Shown here one piece after another: positions 22,716 to 30,871 of a DNA stretch of 39,257 nucleotides. The stretch is from the NCBI RefSeq assembly GCF_020687205.1, contig NZ_JAJEQE010000029.1, positions 1 through 39,257 of the forward strand, written 5' to 3'. The notes beneath the pieces are model-generated. The model had not been told where the DNA came from and ran no database searches. It saw only the letters and a list, made by a program, of their open reading frames with translations. The position numbers and the translations under genes were made by a program. Within the stretch, counting starts at the first letter, position 1. Each line of letters opens with the position of its first letter. Source of the stretch: Hominisplanchenecus faecis. Its GTDB lineage: Bacteria; Bacillota; Clostridia; Lachnospirales; Lachnospiraceae.

Positions 22716-23898
22716 GAAATTATTAAAAGAAGCAGTTTGCAGCTACCATAAAGAGGAGATGGATGCTCTGCCTTCAGAAGAAGAGTTACAGGATATTCAG
22801 CTGTCCGATGATTTTTACCGGAAAATGGACGGGCTGGTTAAAAAACAGAAACGCCGGTGGCAATATCGCTTTGTACGCTATGGGGCAGTTGCGGCAAGCT
22901 TTCTGCTGTTTACCTTCGGTACGGTCGGAGCGGCTGCTTATGCACTTATGGGAGCGGAGAATTTCAAAGCATTCTTTAAAAAACATGCAAAAGAATACCA
23001 TGTCGCAGACAGTGCGGTGATGGATCTGGAACAGCTGACAGACATGGCTGTGACAACCGCAGGTACAGTCTACGAGGACGATAATATCCGTCTGGATCTG
23101 AAAGGGCTGATCAAGAGCGGCAACCGTTTTTCCATGATCGTGGAGGGGACGTTAAAGCAGCAGGATCAGATTGTGACAGCAGGCGGACCGCAGGAGGAAC
23201 ATGCTTACAGCTTTCTGAATACCGATGTGAATGCAGAGCAGGATCTGATGGCAAGTGGCACTTATTATTATCAGGAGGACGACAAGAGTCTTGCCTCAAA
23301 CCAGTTTATTTATGTGACAAATTATTCGGCAGAAGCCGGGTTTGACAGCGATCAGTATGAATTTACCTTCGAGGATTTCGGTTACTATCAGGAGGATGGG
23401 ACAGAAGACGAGGCAGAAAGTACCGATGACGAAGTATCTGCTTATTCCGCTTCGGAAGATTCCGGGATATTGGAGAATCCGATTTCCATCTGTTCCGGAA
23501 CCTGGAAGTTTACTGTGGATATGGATCAGGCAAAGGATATTTCCTATAAGAAGGTCTGTGATCAGACCGTCTCTGATGGAGAAGATGACGTCAAGATTAA
23601 TCGCATAGTGCTCTCTCCGATGGGATGTTCGATTTATATAACACTGCCGCAGTCGCAGAAAGATTCCGGCAAGTATTTTGACAACGTCCATATCCGTCTG
23701 AAAAACGGCAGTCTGTTATCCGAAGAATACTATGAAATGGGGATTGCGGACTGTGAACTTTCCGGTGATGACGAAGCAGCAGATGCTGTGAAAGTTTCCA
23801 GAGAACTCGATTTTGACTTTCGCGTGCCGATCGACATCAGTCAGGTAAAGGCGATCGAGATTTTCGGTGAATCCATTGAAGTTGAGGCATGCAAATAA
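22690..23898 (+). CDS. Membrane-anchored anti-sigma protein (DUF4179-like)
   Basis: The 402-residue protein has a soluble acidic N-terminus (1-60), one transmembrane helix (about 61-86) and a large extracellular domain. This matches the DUF4179/anti-sigma group found beside ECF sigma factors in Clostridia; the family name is by resemblance. It probably holds the co-encoded sigma factor inactive through its cytoplasmic tail and senses an envelope signal outside. The overlap with the sigma gene and the AGGAGG-like site inside it indicate coupled translation. A highly acidic insert (about residues 235-260) is unusual. The signal is unknown. Confidence 0.78.
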   Translation: MKESDRKFEKLLKEAVCSYHKEEMDALPSEEELQDIQLSDDFYRKMDGLVKKQKRRWQYRFVRYGAVAASFLLFTFGTVGAAAYALMGAENFKAFFKKHAKEYHVADSAVMDLEQLTDMAVTTAGTVYEDDNIRLDLKGLIKSGNRFSMIVEGTLKQQDQIVTAGGPQEEHAYSFLNTDVNAEQDLMASGTYYYQEDDKSLASNQFIYVTNYSAEAGFDSDQYEFTFEDFGYYQEDGTEDEAESTDDEVSAYSASEDSGILENPISICSGTWKFTVDMDQAKDISYKKVCDQTVSDGEDDVKINRIVLSPMGCSIYITLPQSQKDSGKYFDNVHIRLKNGSLLSEEYYEMGIADCELSGDDEAADAVKVSRELDFDFRVPIDISQVKAIEIFGESIEVEACK

Positions 23899-23991
23899 TA
23901 TTCCGGGCAGATCAAAGCGGAAATATTTCGTTCAGGCATAAATAAAAAAGACAGACCGTATACTGTTCCAAGGAAGCGAAAAGGGACAAAA

Positions 23992-24408
23992 ATGATCAGA
24001 ACAGCAAAAAAGGTCATCGTATTGTTATGCTGGATACTTATTTTTGCCGGGATGAGCGGATGCCTCTCGGGTGGAGCACAGGAAGAGCGGATTTCCGTTG
24101 CATTTCAGGTGGTTGCTTTTGACAAAGCACCGCAGAAGTTACAGGAGATCATCGAAGAGCATAAAAAAGAAGAGATCAAAATGACCTGGGAGGGCGATGA
24201 AGGCAGATACATCATCCGGGGATACGGCGAGCAGCCGACCGGCGGATACAGCATCCGTGCCGATGCCGTGGAGCTTATGGGCGACGGGCTGCATGTGACG
24301 ACCACACTGATCCCGCCACAGAAAGAGCAGGCGGCAGCGGAGGCATCGTATCCATGTATCATCCTGCTGATCGAGAACATGGATCAGGAGGTCACGTTTG
24401 AACCATAA
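23992..24408 (+). CDS. PrcB-domain lipoprotein
   Basis: The 138-residue protein has a lipoprotein signal peptide (Lys-containing start, hydrophobic core, lipobox ending SGC at about residue 24). A PrcB_C-like domain (PF14343) follows, recognised by GYGEQPTGGYSI. PrcB-type domains were described in a treponemal protease complex and occur in many clostridial secreted proteins of unknown role. An AAAAGGGAC site lies before the ATG. It sits between a sigma/anti-sigma pair and sipL, and a hairpin directly after the gene overlaps the sipL ribosome binding site. Confidence 0.75.
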   Translation: MIRTAKKVIVLLCWILIFAGMSGCLSGGAQEERISVAFQVVAFDKAPQKLQEIIEEHKKEEIKMTWEGDEGRYIIRGYGEQPTGGYSIRADAVELMGDGLHVTTTLIPPQKEQAAAEASYPCIILLIENMDQEVTFEP

Positions 24409-24414
24409 AGCGTA

Positions 24415-24441
24415 ATAAGGGGAACTCCTTTCGCATACATT
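24415..24441 (+). promoter_or_regulatory. Candidate sigma-E promoter of sipL
   Basis: CATACATT (24434-24441) matches the mother-cell sigma-E -10 consensus CATACANT. The -35-like ATA (24415-24417, in GTAATAA) lies 16 bases upstream, within the 16-18 spacing described for sigma-E. Transcription would start near 24448, inside the loop of the hairpin at 24423-24470. A sporulation-stage promoter suits the SipL-like product. Confidence 0.6.
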
Positions 24442-24470
24442 GATTTGAGATGATGCGAGAGGAGTTTTTT
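24423..24470 (+). terminator. Hairpin plus T-tract overlapping the sipL ribosome binding site
   Basis: A 14-bp stem with one G-U pair has AACTCCT paired with AGGAGTT and TCGCAT with ATGCGA, followed by six T residues. It has the form of an intrinsic terminator for the lipoprotein gene. Its 3' arm contains the GAGAGGAG ribosome binding site of sipL, and the T-tract abuts the sipL ATG. Read-through RNA would therefore be terminated or have the site masked. Confidence 0.7.
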
Positions 24471-26039
24471 ATGGAAATCGTCAAAAAGAAAATTCGGATG
24501 AGCCGTCAGAGAAGTCAGGCAATGAATCAGATCACGCTGGAAGAAGATCTGAATGTCCCGGACAGTAAAGCAGATGTCACAGGAATCATCCAGCACCGTG
24601 CAAAAGTCCGGGTAGAAGAGAGCAAGATCATGGAAAATCAGATTCTGGTAAGCGGAAATCTGGAAGTATGGATGCTCTGCCTGGCGGAAGGAGAACAGCA
24701 TCCCGTTTACCGTCTTCAGGCAAAACTGCCGTTTTCGGAAAAGCTGAACCTGGAAGGGGCAAAGCCGGGAGATAATGTCAGTCTGAAATGGAAAACCGAG
24801 GATATTCGGATCAGTCTGATCAATTCCAGAAAGATCAGTATCCAGGCACTCGTGACGTTTGAAGCATCCGTTGAGGAGCTTTATGATACGCAGGCGGCCG
24901 TGGAAGTGAAAGAGATGCCGGATGTCAGTGTGCGTACAAAGAAAATTGAGCCGCTCTCCATGGCAGTACAGAAAAAAGACATTTTCCGGATCAAAGAAGA
25001 GATCAGCTTATCTTCCAACAAACCGAACATCGGTGAGATTTTATGGGACAGCGTGCAGCTTCGGTCGTGGGATGTAAGACCGGGAGACGGCGTGCTGGAT
25101 ATCCGGGGAGAACTGTTTGTGTTCGTACTTTATGCTGCGGATGATGAAAATGGAAGCAGACAGTGGATCGAATCCGCCCTTCCGTTTCAGGGACAGATTG
25201 ATTGTACCGGCTGTCGGCCGGAGATGGTGCCGGATATCGAGGTGACGCTTGCAGAACGGACGCTGGAAGTGCGGCCGGATTACGATGGAGAGGAAAGAAT
25301 CCTTCAGCTCGATGCCGTTCTGGAGCTTGACATCCGCATTTATGAAGAAGATACCGTGCAGATTTTAGAAGATGTCTATGCACCGTCAAAAGAGCTGACG
25401 CCGGTCTTCGGGGAAGAATCTTATGAAAGCCTGCTGATCCGAAATTATGCAAAGAGCAGAATTTCAGATCGAATCCGTATTTCAGAGAACAGTCCACGTC
25501 TGCTGCAGATCTGCCATTGTCGCGGAGAGGTCAAAGTGGATGAAATCGCAAAGACGGAACAGGGCATCAAAATGGAGGGAGCCATCGAGATTTCCGTTCT
25601 GTATATCACAGCGGACGACGAGCATCCCTTTGCACTCGTGACCGGTATGATCCCGTTTTCACATCTGATGGAAGCAGAAGGCATCACCAGTGAATGCCGT
25701 TTCCATCTGCATCCGCAGATCGAGCAGCTTTCCGCATCCATGTCAGGGGAAGAAGTGGAGATCAAAGGAACCCTGAGCCTGAATCTATTTGCTGTTCGGA
25801 TCATGCACCAGAACTGTATTCTGGATATCGAAGAGAAAGAGCTGGATCTGAAAAAACTGCAGGAACGCCCGGGGATCGTCTGCTATGTGGTACAGCCGGA
25901 GGATACCCTGTGGGACATTGCGAAAAAGTATTACACCACATCCGAACATATCAGAAACATGAACCATCTGACAGAAGAAATCCGGGCAGGACAGAAACTG
26001 CTGATCGTGAAATCAGCGGTCCTTCATACGACCTCCTGA
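24471..26039 (+). CDS. sipL: SipL-like spore envelope protein (DUF3794/SPOCS + LysM)
   Basis: The 522-residue protein has repeated DUF3794 (SPOCS) beta domains over most of its length (for example about 30-140, 155-270 and 310-430). A C-terminal LysM domain lies at about 468-512, with VVQPEDTLWDIAKKYYTT. This matches SipL of Clostridioides difficile, which binds SpoIVA and is needed for cortex and coat assembly around the forespore. The LysM should contact cortex precursors or SpoIVA. I chose ATG 24471, preceded by GAGAGGAG, over two ATGs 21 and 18 bases upstream. A sigma-E-like promoter lies directly upstream. The domain boundaries are approximate. Confidence 0.85.
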   Translation: MEIVKKKIRMSRQRSQAMNQITLEEDLNVPDSKADVTGIIQHRAKVRVEESKIMENQILVSGNLEVWMLCLAEGEQHPVYRLQAKLPFSEKLNLEGAKPGDNVSLKWKTEDIRISLINSRKISIQALVTFEASVEELYDTQAAVEVKEMPDVSVRTKKIEPLSMAVQKKDIFRIKEEISLSSNKPNIGEILWDSVQLRSWDVRPGDGVLDIRGELFVFVLYAADDENGSRQWIESALPFQGQIDCTGCRPEMVPDIEVTLAERTLEVRPDYDGEERILQLDAVLELDIRIYEEDTVQILEDVYAPSKELTPVFGEESYESLLIRNYAKSRISDRIRISENSPRLLQICHCRGEVKVDEIAKTEQGIKMEGAIEISVLYITADDEHPFALVTGMIPFSHLMEAEGITSECRFHLHPQIEQLSASMSGEEVEIKGTLSLNLFAVRIMHQNCILDIEEKELDLKKLQERPGIVCYVVQPEDTLWDIAKKYYTTSEHIRNMNHLTEEIRAGQKLLIVKSAVLHTTS

Positions 26040-26062
26040 GAAAAGAACAGCAAAACATCCTA

Positions 26063-26092
26063 TTGACGATTTTGTATTTTTAGTGATACAAT
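26063..26092 (+). promoter_or_regulatory. Promoter of the ispE-gntR operon
   Basis: TTGACG (26063-26068), an 18-base spacer and TACAAT (26087-26092), each 5 of 6 to consensus. The leader to the ispE start is about 130 bases. Confidence 0.65.
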
Positions 26093-26102
26093 ATAGAGGA
26101 AA

Positions 26103-26112
26103 TTGTATACAA
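26103..26112. promoter_or_regulatory. Palindromic candidate GntR (FadR-type) operator
   Basis: TTGTATACAA is a perfect 10-bp palindrome with the GT...AC core typical of FadR-subfamily sites. It sits about ten bases downstream of the -10, over the start of transcription, in the operon that encodes an FCD-type GntR regulator. Confidence 0.5.
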
Positions 26113-26230
26113 AATGCAAAAAATGATGCTAAGAATCAAATTCAGATACGCATTTTATGGAAAAACAGAACATTCCTTTGAATCTGGCATCATGAAAATA
26201 AAAGTAATTCAGAGAGATACAGAGGTGCAA

Positions 26231-27091
26231 ATGAAAGAAATCAAACTGAAAGCAATGGCAAAAATCAATCTTGGACTGGATGTCACAAGAAAAAGGGAAG
26301 ATGGTTACCATGAAGTCCGCATGATCATGCAGAGCATTAACATGTATGATCAGATCAGGATCAGTCCTTTGGAAGAACCGCAGATTCGTGTGAAGACCAA
26401 TGTCAGTTTTCTGCCGGTCAATGAAGACAATCTGGTTTACAAAGCAGCGAAGCTTCTGATGGATGAATTTCAGGTCACTTCCGGTGTGGAGATCGACCTT
26501 CGAAAATTTATTCCGACTGCAGCCGGAATGGGTGGCGGAAGTTCGGATGCGGCAGCGGTTCTGGTCGGTGTGAACCGTATGTTTCAGCTTGGACTGACCA
26601 AACGGGAACTGATGGAACGTTCTGTGGCGATCGGTGCGGATGTACCATTCTGTGTGCTGCGTGGAACGGCACTTGCGGAAGGAATCGGTGAGATTTTAAC
26701 CCCGCTTCCGTCTCTGCCGAAATGTTTTGTTTTGATCGCAAAACCGCCGATCAACGTGTCCACAAAGTTTGTTTACACCAACCTGAGAGCCAACGAGCTT
26801 ACCTGTCATCCGGATATCGACGGACAGATCCGGGCTTTGCAGGATGGAGACCTGGAAGCAGTCTGTAAAAAAATGGGAAATGTGCTGGAAACGGTTACCA
26901 TACCGGCTTATCCGATCATCCAGACAATCAAAGATAAAATGATGCAGTGCGGTGCGGTAAACGCCATGATGAGCGGCAGCGGTCCGACAGTATTCGGCAT
27001 TTTTAAGGAGCGTGAGCAGGCAGAAAAGGCGGCCGAACTTCTGCGTGAAGAAGACAAGATCCGACAGATGTTCGTAACCACAGCTATGTAA
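26231..27091 (+). CDS. ispE: 4-diphosphocytidyl-2-C-methyl-D-erythritol kinase
   Basis: The 286-residue GHMP kinase has the N-terminal AKINLGLDVTRKREDGYHE signature of IspE, the ATP-binding loop PTAAGMGGGSSDAA (about 97-110) and the C-terminal MMSGSGPTVFG. It phosphorylates CDP-ME in the non-mevalonate isoprenoid pathway, needed for the undecaprenyl carrier and quinones. ATG at 26231 fits the usual family N-terminus and follows AGAGGTG; an upstream in-frame ATG (26192) would add a 13-residue extension. It is followed 88 bases later by a GntR regulator in the same direction. Confidence 0.94.
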   Translation: MKEIKLKAMAKINLGLDVTRKREDGYHEVRMIMQSINMYDQIRISPLEEPQIRVKTNVSFLPVNEDNLVYKAAKLLMDEFQVTSGVEIDLRKFIPTAAGMGGGSSDAAAVLVGVNRMFQLGLTKRELMERSVAIGADVPFCVLRGTALAEGIGEILTPLPSLPKCFVLIAKPPINVSTKFVYTNLRANELTCHPDIDGQIRALQDGDLEAVCKKMGNVLETVTIPAYPIIQTIKDKMMQCGAVNAMMSGSGPTVFGIFKEREQAEKAAELLREEDKIRQMFVTTAM

Positions 27092-27179
27092 AGATGGCTG
27101 GATTGTGGGCACAGGAAACAATTCGCAGGGTATCCTGATAAAAGATATGGAAAAATCAGAAAGATACGGAGGAAAATAA

Positions 27180-27872
27180 ATGACAGGTGATTTTCAACTG
27201 GAGATGAATGAATACCTTCCACTTCGGGATGTTGTGTTCCAGACTTTGCGGCAGGCGATTTTAAAAGGAGAACTAAAACCGGGCGAGCGACTGATGGAGA
27301 TCCAGCTGGCACAGAAACTGGGCGTGAGCCGCACTCCGGTGCGAGAGGCAATCCGCAAGCTGGAGCTGGAAGGTCTGGTGCTGATGATTCCGCGAAAAGG
27401 TGCGGAAGTTGCAGAAATCACGATCAAAGATCTGGAAGATGTACTGGAAGTGCGTGCCGCACTGGAAGAACTGGCAGTCTGCGATGCCTGTGAGAATATC
27501 ACAGAAGAGCAGATACTGGCATTAAAAGAAGCAGCAGATAACTTTCAGGCAGCTCTGGAATCCGATGACCTGGTAAAATGTGCGGAAACCGATATGGCAT
27601 TCCATGAGATCATTTACAGTGCGACCAACAACAAACGTCTTTTGCAGATCCTGAATAATTTAAGGGAGCAGATGTATCGTTACCGCATGGAATATCTCAA
27701 AGAGCCAGGCACACATAAATTGCTTTTAAAAGAGCACGAGGCGATTTACAGTGCACTTAAAAAGCACGACAAGGCAGAGGCGGGCAGTGCGATCCGTATT
27801 CATATCGAAAACCAGAGACGTTCGATCATCAGCAGCCTTCGAGATGCGGGAAGAATCACAGAACAGGTATAA
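27180..27872 (+). CDS. GntR-family regulator, FCD (FadR) subfamily
   Basis: The 230-residue protein has an N-terminal winged HTH (about 12-75, with LAQKLGVSRTPVREAIRKLELEGLV) and a C-terminal all-helical FCD domain (about 85-220). Candidate metal/ligand residues are the Asp in ETDMAFHEI and the later histidines in LLKEHEAI and RIHIENQ. Such regulators respond to small organic acids. ATACGGAGG precedes the ATG. It shares the ispE transcript and is a natural candidate to bind the TTGTATACAA site at the operon promoter. Effector unknown. Confidence 0.92.
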   Translation: MTGDFQLEMNEYLPLRDVVFQTLRQAILKGELKPGERLMEIQLAQKLGVSRTPVREAIRKLELEGLVLMIPRKGAEVAEITIKDLEDVLEVRAALEELAVCDACENITEEQILALKEAADNFQAALESDDLVKCAETDMAFHEIIYSATNNKRLLQILNNLREQMYRYRMEYLKEPGTHKLLLKEHEAIYSALKKHDKAEAGSAIRIHIENQRRSIISSLRDAGRITEQV

Positions 27873-27891
27873 AAAAAGAAAACTGGTAAAT

Positions 27892-27934
27892 AATAGGAAA
27901 GAGTGAACAGGAAAACACTCTTTCCTATTTTTTT
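27892..27934 (+). terminator. Intrinsic terminator of the ispE-gntR operon
   Basis: AATAGGAAAGAGTG pairs perfectly with CACTCTTTCCTATT around a 10-base loop and is followed by a run of T. Confidence 0.97.
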
Positions 27935-27938
27935 GGAA

Positions 27939-27970
27939 GGATTGTGAGAGTACGGAGTACGAAACAATCC
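27939..27970 (+). repeat. 32-nt hairpin repeat, copy 2
   Basis: GGATTGT/ACAATCC outer stem with an inner GTAC-GGA-GTAC stem, differing from the copy at 3174-3205 by a compensatory pair in the outer stem and a few loop changes. Weaker similarity continues past the stem (CGTA then ATC and ATATG-like bases). Here it follows the terminator of the gntR operon. Confidence 0.75.
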
Positions 27971-27984
27971 GTAGGTATCAAATA

Positions 27985-28038
27985 TGATGTCCAGGGTTGA
28001 AAGGTCAGAATGTCGTTCTTGCCTGCTGTAGGACATCA
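27985..28038 (+). other. Stem-loop in the gerA upstream region
   Basis: TGATGTCC (27985-27992) pairs with GGACATCA (28031-28038), with an inner AGG/CCT contact. It has no U-tract. It lies between the 32-nt hairpin repeat and the likely gerA promoter; function unknown. Confidence 0.45.
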
Positions 28039-28043
28039 AAATA

Positions 28044-28071
28044 GTATATGCATCAATTTGTGTGAAAAAAG
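28044..28071 (+). promoter_or_regulatory. Possible forespore (sigma-F/G) promoter of gerA
   Basis: GTATA (28044-28048), a 15-base spacer and GAAAAAAG (28064-28071) loosely resemble the sigma-F consensus. Transcription would begin near 28076, shortly before the gerA ribosome binding site. The match is weak and rests partly on expected biology. Confidence 0.3.
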
Positions 28072-28103
28072 AGAAGTCAAAGATGAGCCAGGAGGATAGG
28101 CGG

Positions 28104-29582
28104 ATGCGAATTTCACTACATCTTTCGGAAAATCAAAATGAGGTGCAAAAGCAGATCGAAAACTGTGCCGACATCCTTTTCCGCCCTTTGCTGATTGGAG
28201 AAAAGGAGAAAACGGAAGCCTTTCTGATTTACATCGAGGTGGCGGTCAGCAATCTGATGCTGGAGGATTCGGTCATCGGAAAACTTTTAAACCGACTGCT
28301 TTCGATGGATACAAAAGAAATCTACGGCACGCTGGAAAACAACAGCCTCGGGATTTCTGATACAAAAGAGCTTTTTACGCTGGAAGAAGCGATGGCGGCC
28401 ATGTTTGCCGGGAATGCAGTACTGTTTGTGGATGGTTACGACCGGGCGATCAAGATCGGAAGCAAAGGCTATCCGGGAAGCGGTGTCCAGAAAACGGATT
28501 CAGAAAAAGGTCTGCGAGGCTCCAAAGAAGCATTTTCTGAGTCTGTAAAGATGAATACGGCGCTGATAAGAAAACGAATACGCAATGCAAAAATGAAAGC
28601 GGAAGAAAAACAGGTGGGGCGTTACTCTGCCACTACAACGGCACTTTTGTATCTGGACGGTGTCGTTTATCTGCCGATCTGTGAAGAGATGAGAAAGCGG
28701 CTGGATGCATTTGAGGTGGATGGCATCGAGGATGGCGGAATGATCGAATATCTGACAAGGAAAAAGAAAGAAGGGCGATTTCCGGTTTATCAGACAACAG
28801 AACGCCCGGACAGGGCAGCTCAGGCAATTCTGGAAGGACGCGTGGTACTGCTGACGGACAATTCGCCGGAAGCCCTGATCTTTCCGGCAACGTTAAACAG
28901 CCTGTTTCAGACGGCGGACGATTACTACCGTAATGAACGGATCGTCACTTTTCTGCGGCTGATCCGTTACGTGGCGGCTTTTCTGGCACTTGCTCTTCCG
29001 GGGCTTTATGTGGCGGCGGCAACGTTTCATCCGCAGCTTCTGCCGGGCAATTTGATCCGCTCCATGGCGGAGGCAAGAAGCGGCGTGCCGTTTCCGACGG
29101 CAGCGGAAGTCCTTCTGATGGAACTGTCCTTTGAACTTCTGCGGGAAGCCGGGCTTCGCATGCCGGGACCGGCGGGCAATACGATCGGCATCGTAGGCGG
29201 CCTGATCGTCGGACAGGCGGCGGTCAGTGCCAATCTGGTCAGTCCGATCACGGTGACGGTGGCGGCTCTGACGGCTCTGGGCTCCTTTTCCATACCAAAC
29301 GAAGAGCTCTCCGAAGTATTCCGGCTCTGGAAGTATGGAATCCTGCTTTTGGGCAGCTGCTTTGGGATTCTGGGCGTGATGCTTGGCTGTTTTCTTCTGC
29401 TGATGCTGATGGCAGAGCAGGAAAGTTACGGAATTCCCTGGCTTTATCCTTATGTGGGCGGCAATCTCAATGAAAGGGCAGATGAAAAAGATTCCATGTT
29501 TCTGGCAGCAGCGAGGAAACGGAAACGCAGGCCGATCTTTGCAAAATGGGGAAATCGCATCCGGTTTCGCAGAAAATCCTGA
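28104..29582 (+). CDS. GerA-type spore germinant receptor subunit A
   Basis: The 492-residue protein has the GerA layout. A cytoplasmic N-terminal domain (1-290) includes the ALIFPATLNSLFQTADDYYRNERIVTFLRLIRY region at the membrane entry. A membrane domain follows with about five helices and the conserved GNTIGIVGGLIVGQAAVSANLVSP stretch, then a basic C-terminal tail. It forms the germinant receptor with GerB and GerC in the spore inner membrane. ATG 28104 has AGGAGG eight bases upstream; GTG 28062 and ATG 28083 in the same frame are less well supported. First gene of the ger operon; the germinant is unknown. Confidence 0.92.
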   Translation: MRISLHLSENQNEVQKQIENCADILFRPLLIGEKEKTEAFLIYIEVAVSNLMLEDSVIGKLLNRLLSMDTKEIYGTLENNSLGISDTKELFTLEEAMAAMFAGNAVLFVDGYDRAIKIGSKGYPGSGVQKTDSEKGLRGSKEAFSESVKMNTALIRKRIRNAKMKAEEKQVGRYSATTTALLYLDGVVYLPICEEMRKRLDAFEVDGIEDGGMIEYLTRKKKEGRFPVYQTTERPDRAAQAILEGRVVLLTDNSPEALIFPATLNSLFQTADDYYRNERIVTFLRLIRYVAAFLALALPGLYVAAATFHPQLLPGNLIRSMAEARSGVPFPTAAEVLLMELSFELLREAGLRMPGPAGNTIGIVGGLIVGQAAVSANLVSPITVTVAALTALGSFSIPNEELSEVFRLWKYGILLLGSCFGILGVMLGCFLLLMLMAEQESYGIPWLYPYVGGNLNERADEKDSMFLAAARKRKRRPIFAKWGNRIRFRRKS

Positions 29583-29591
29583 AATACAGAA

Positions 29592-29621
29592 ATTTAAGAA
29601 TGTCACTGGCATTTTGGCTGT
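29592..29621 (+). repeat. Diverged copy of the dispersed hairpin repeat
   Basis: Matches bases 1669-1698 at 25 of 30 positions, with a partly decayed stem (AAGAATG...CATTTT). It lies between gerA and gerB. It is much less similar than the other two copies, so shared ancestry is likely but not certain. Confidence 0.4.
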
Positions 29622-29669
29622 AAAATATCCGGATGCAAAATATAGAAAATGTCAGAAGGGGTAGGGATT

Positions 29670-30794
29670 ATGTTTGGCAGAAATGGAAAAATTTCAAAAA
29701 GACAGATCAGAAGAATCCTGATCCTGGAGCAGGCTGCGAAGATTGGTTTACTGCTGCCTTTGCCGGCACAGATCCCGGAGGGCGGATTTTCTATCTGGTC
29801 ATGGATTCTGACGGCGGCTCTGACCTTTCTCTATCTGAAGATCATGCTGGATTTTAGTAAAAAACTGCCGGAGTATCCTGCCACAGACAGAAAAAAAGGA
29901 ATGGAGAACAAAGCAGCAGAAAACAGAAAGGATGGCACAGGCCAGGCGGAAATCGCAATCCTGACTGTTGTATATGGGATCTACGGTTTGGCAGATGTAT
30001 TTTTTTTACTTTGTCTGTTTGCTGAGGTGGCACAGTGTTTCCTTCTGCCGGAACAGAAAATATGGATGCTGATTTTGCCGGCGGCAGCCGTCTGCAGTTT
30101 TGCGGCAGATCACAGACTGGAAGTCCGGGCAAAATTTCTGGAAGTGCTCTGTCCGATCCTGACCTTTCCGGTAATGCTGCTTCTTCTGGTTCTGGCGGTG
30201 CTTACGATCCGAGGCGGACAGTTTGGGACACTTGGAGAAATGATGCGGCCATCTGCTCCGGGTAGCATATGGATCGCAGGTATCGCCATGCTGTCTGTTT
30301 TTGCAGGTCTGGGGTCTGATGTATTTCTGCAAAGAGAAACAGAAGAGCAGCAAAGCAGAAGTGTTTTCGAGAAAACAACAGGTAGCATGCTGATCGGAAG
30401 TCTGTTGCTTTTGTTTCTTTTACAGGCTGTTTTTGGAGCCGGCGGCATCCGTGCCCTGCCATTTTCTGTCATTACTGCGATGAGCAATTCCAAAATTAAG
30501 GGGATTTTTTTGCAGCGGTGGGATGTTTTATTTGCAGTGTTCTTTCTTGGCATGGTCTGTGGGGCATTGGTATCAGGATTCACCGTTCTTGGGACTTGCA
30601 GTGAACGACTTCTGCCCGGAAAAAAGAAGAAGTGGAAGTGGTGGCTGATGGCAGCGGCAGCAAGTGCTGCGGCGTGCGTAAGCCCGTCTTATGAAAAAAG
30701 TGTACAGCTGTATGAGCTGGTGAGCCTGGGATTTCTTGGAATCACTATGCTGATGGCGTTATTGAAAATTATAAGAAAAATATACTGCAAATAA
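29670..30794 (+). CDS. GerB-type germinant receptor permease subunit
   Basis: The 374-residue membrane protein has about ten hydrophobic segments and belongs to the GerB/Spore_permease group of the APC superfamily. The N-terminus with KISKRQIRRILILEQ is the usual lead into helix 1. A hydrophilic, Lys/Glu-rich loop (about 72-95) separates helices 2 and 3. It is thought to bind the germinant within the membrane. ATG 29670 is preceded by GGGGTAGGG; two upstream in-frame starts overlap the decayed repeat. Second gene of the ger operon. Confidence 0.88.
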   Translation: MFGRNGKISKRQIRRILILEQAAKIGLLLPLPAQIPEGGFSIWSWILTAALTFLYLKIMLDFSKKLPEYPATDRKKGMENKAAENRKDGTGQAEIAILTVVYGIYGLADVFFLLCLFAEVAQCFLLPEQKIWMLILPAAAVCSFAADHRLEVRAKFLEVLCPILTFPVMLLLLVLAVLTIRGGQFGTLGEMMRPSAPGSIWIAGIAMLSVFAGLGSDVFLQRETEEQQSRSVFEKTTGSMLIGSLLLLFLLQAVFGAGGIRALPFSVITAMSNSKIKGIFLQRWDVLFAVFFLGMVCGALVSGFTVLGTCSERLLPGKKKKWKWWLMAAAASAAACVSPSYEKSVQLYELVSLGFLGITMLMALLKIIRKIYCK

Positions 30795-30871
30795 AGAAAG
30801 TAAAAAATAATATCTATGACCATTGCTCTTTGTTGCAGATAGCGTTTTGAGCAAGAAAGAAGGGAAAGAGT

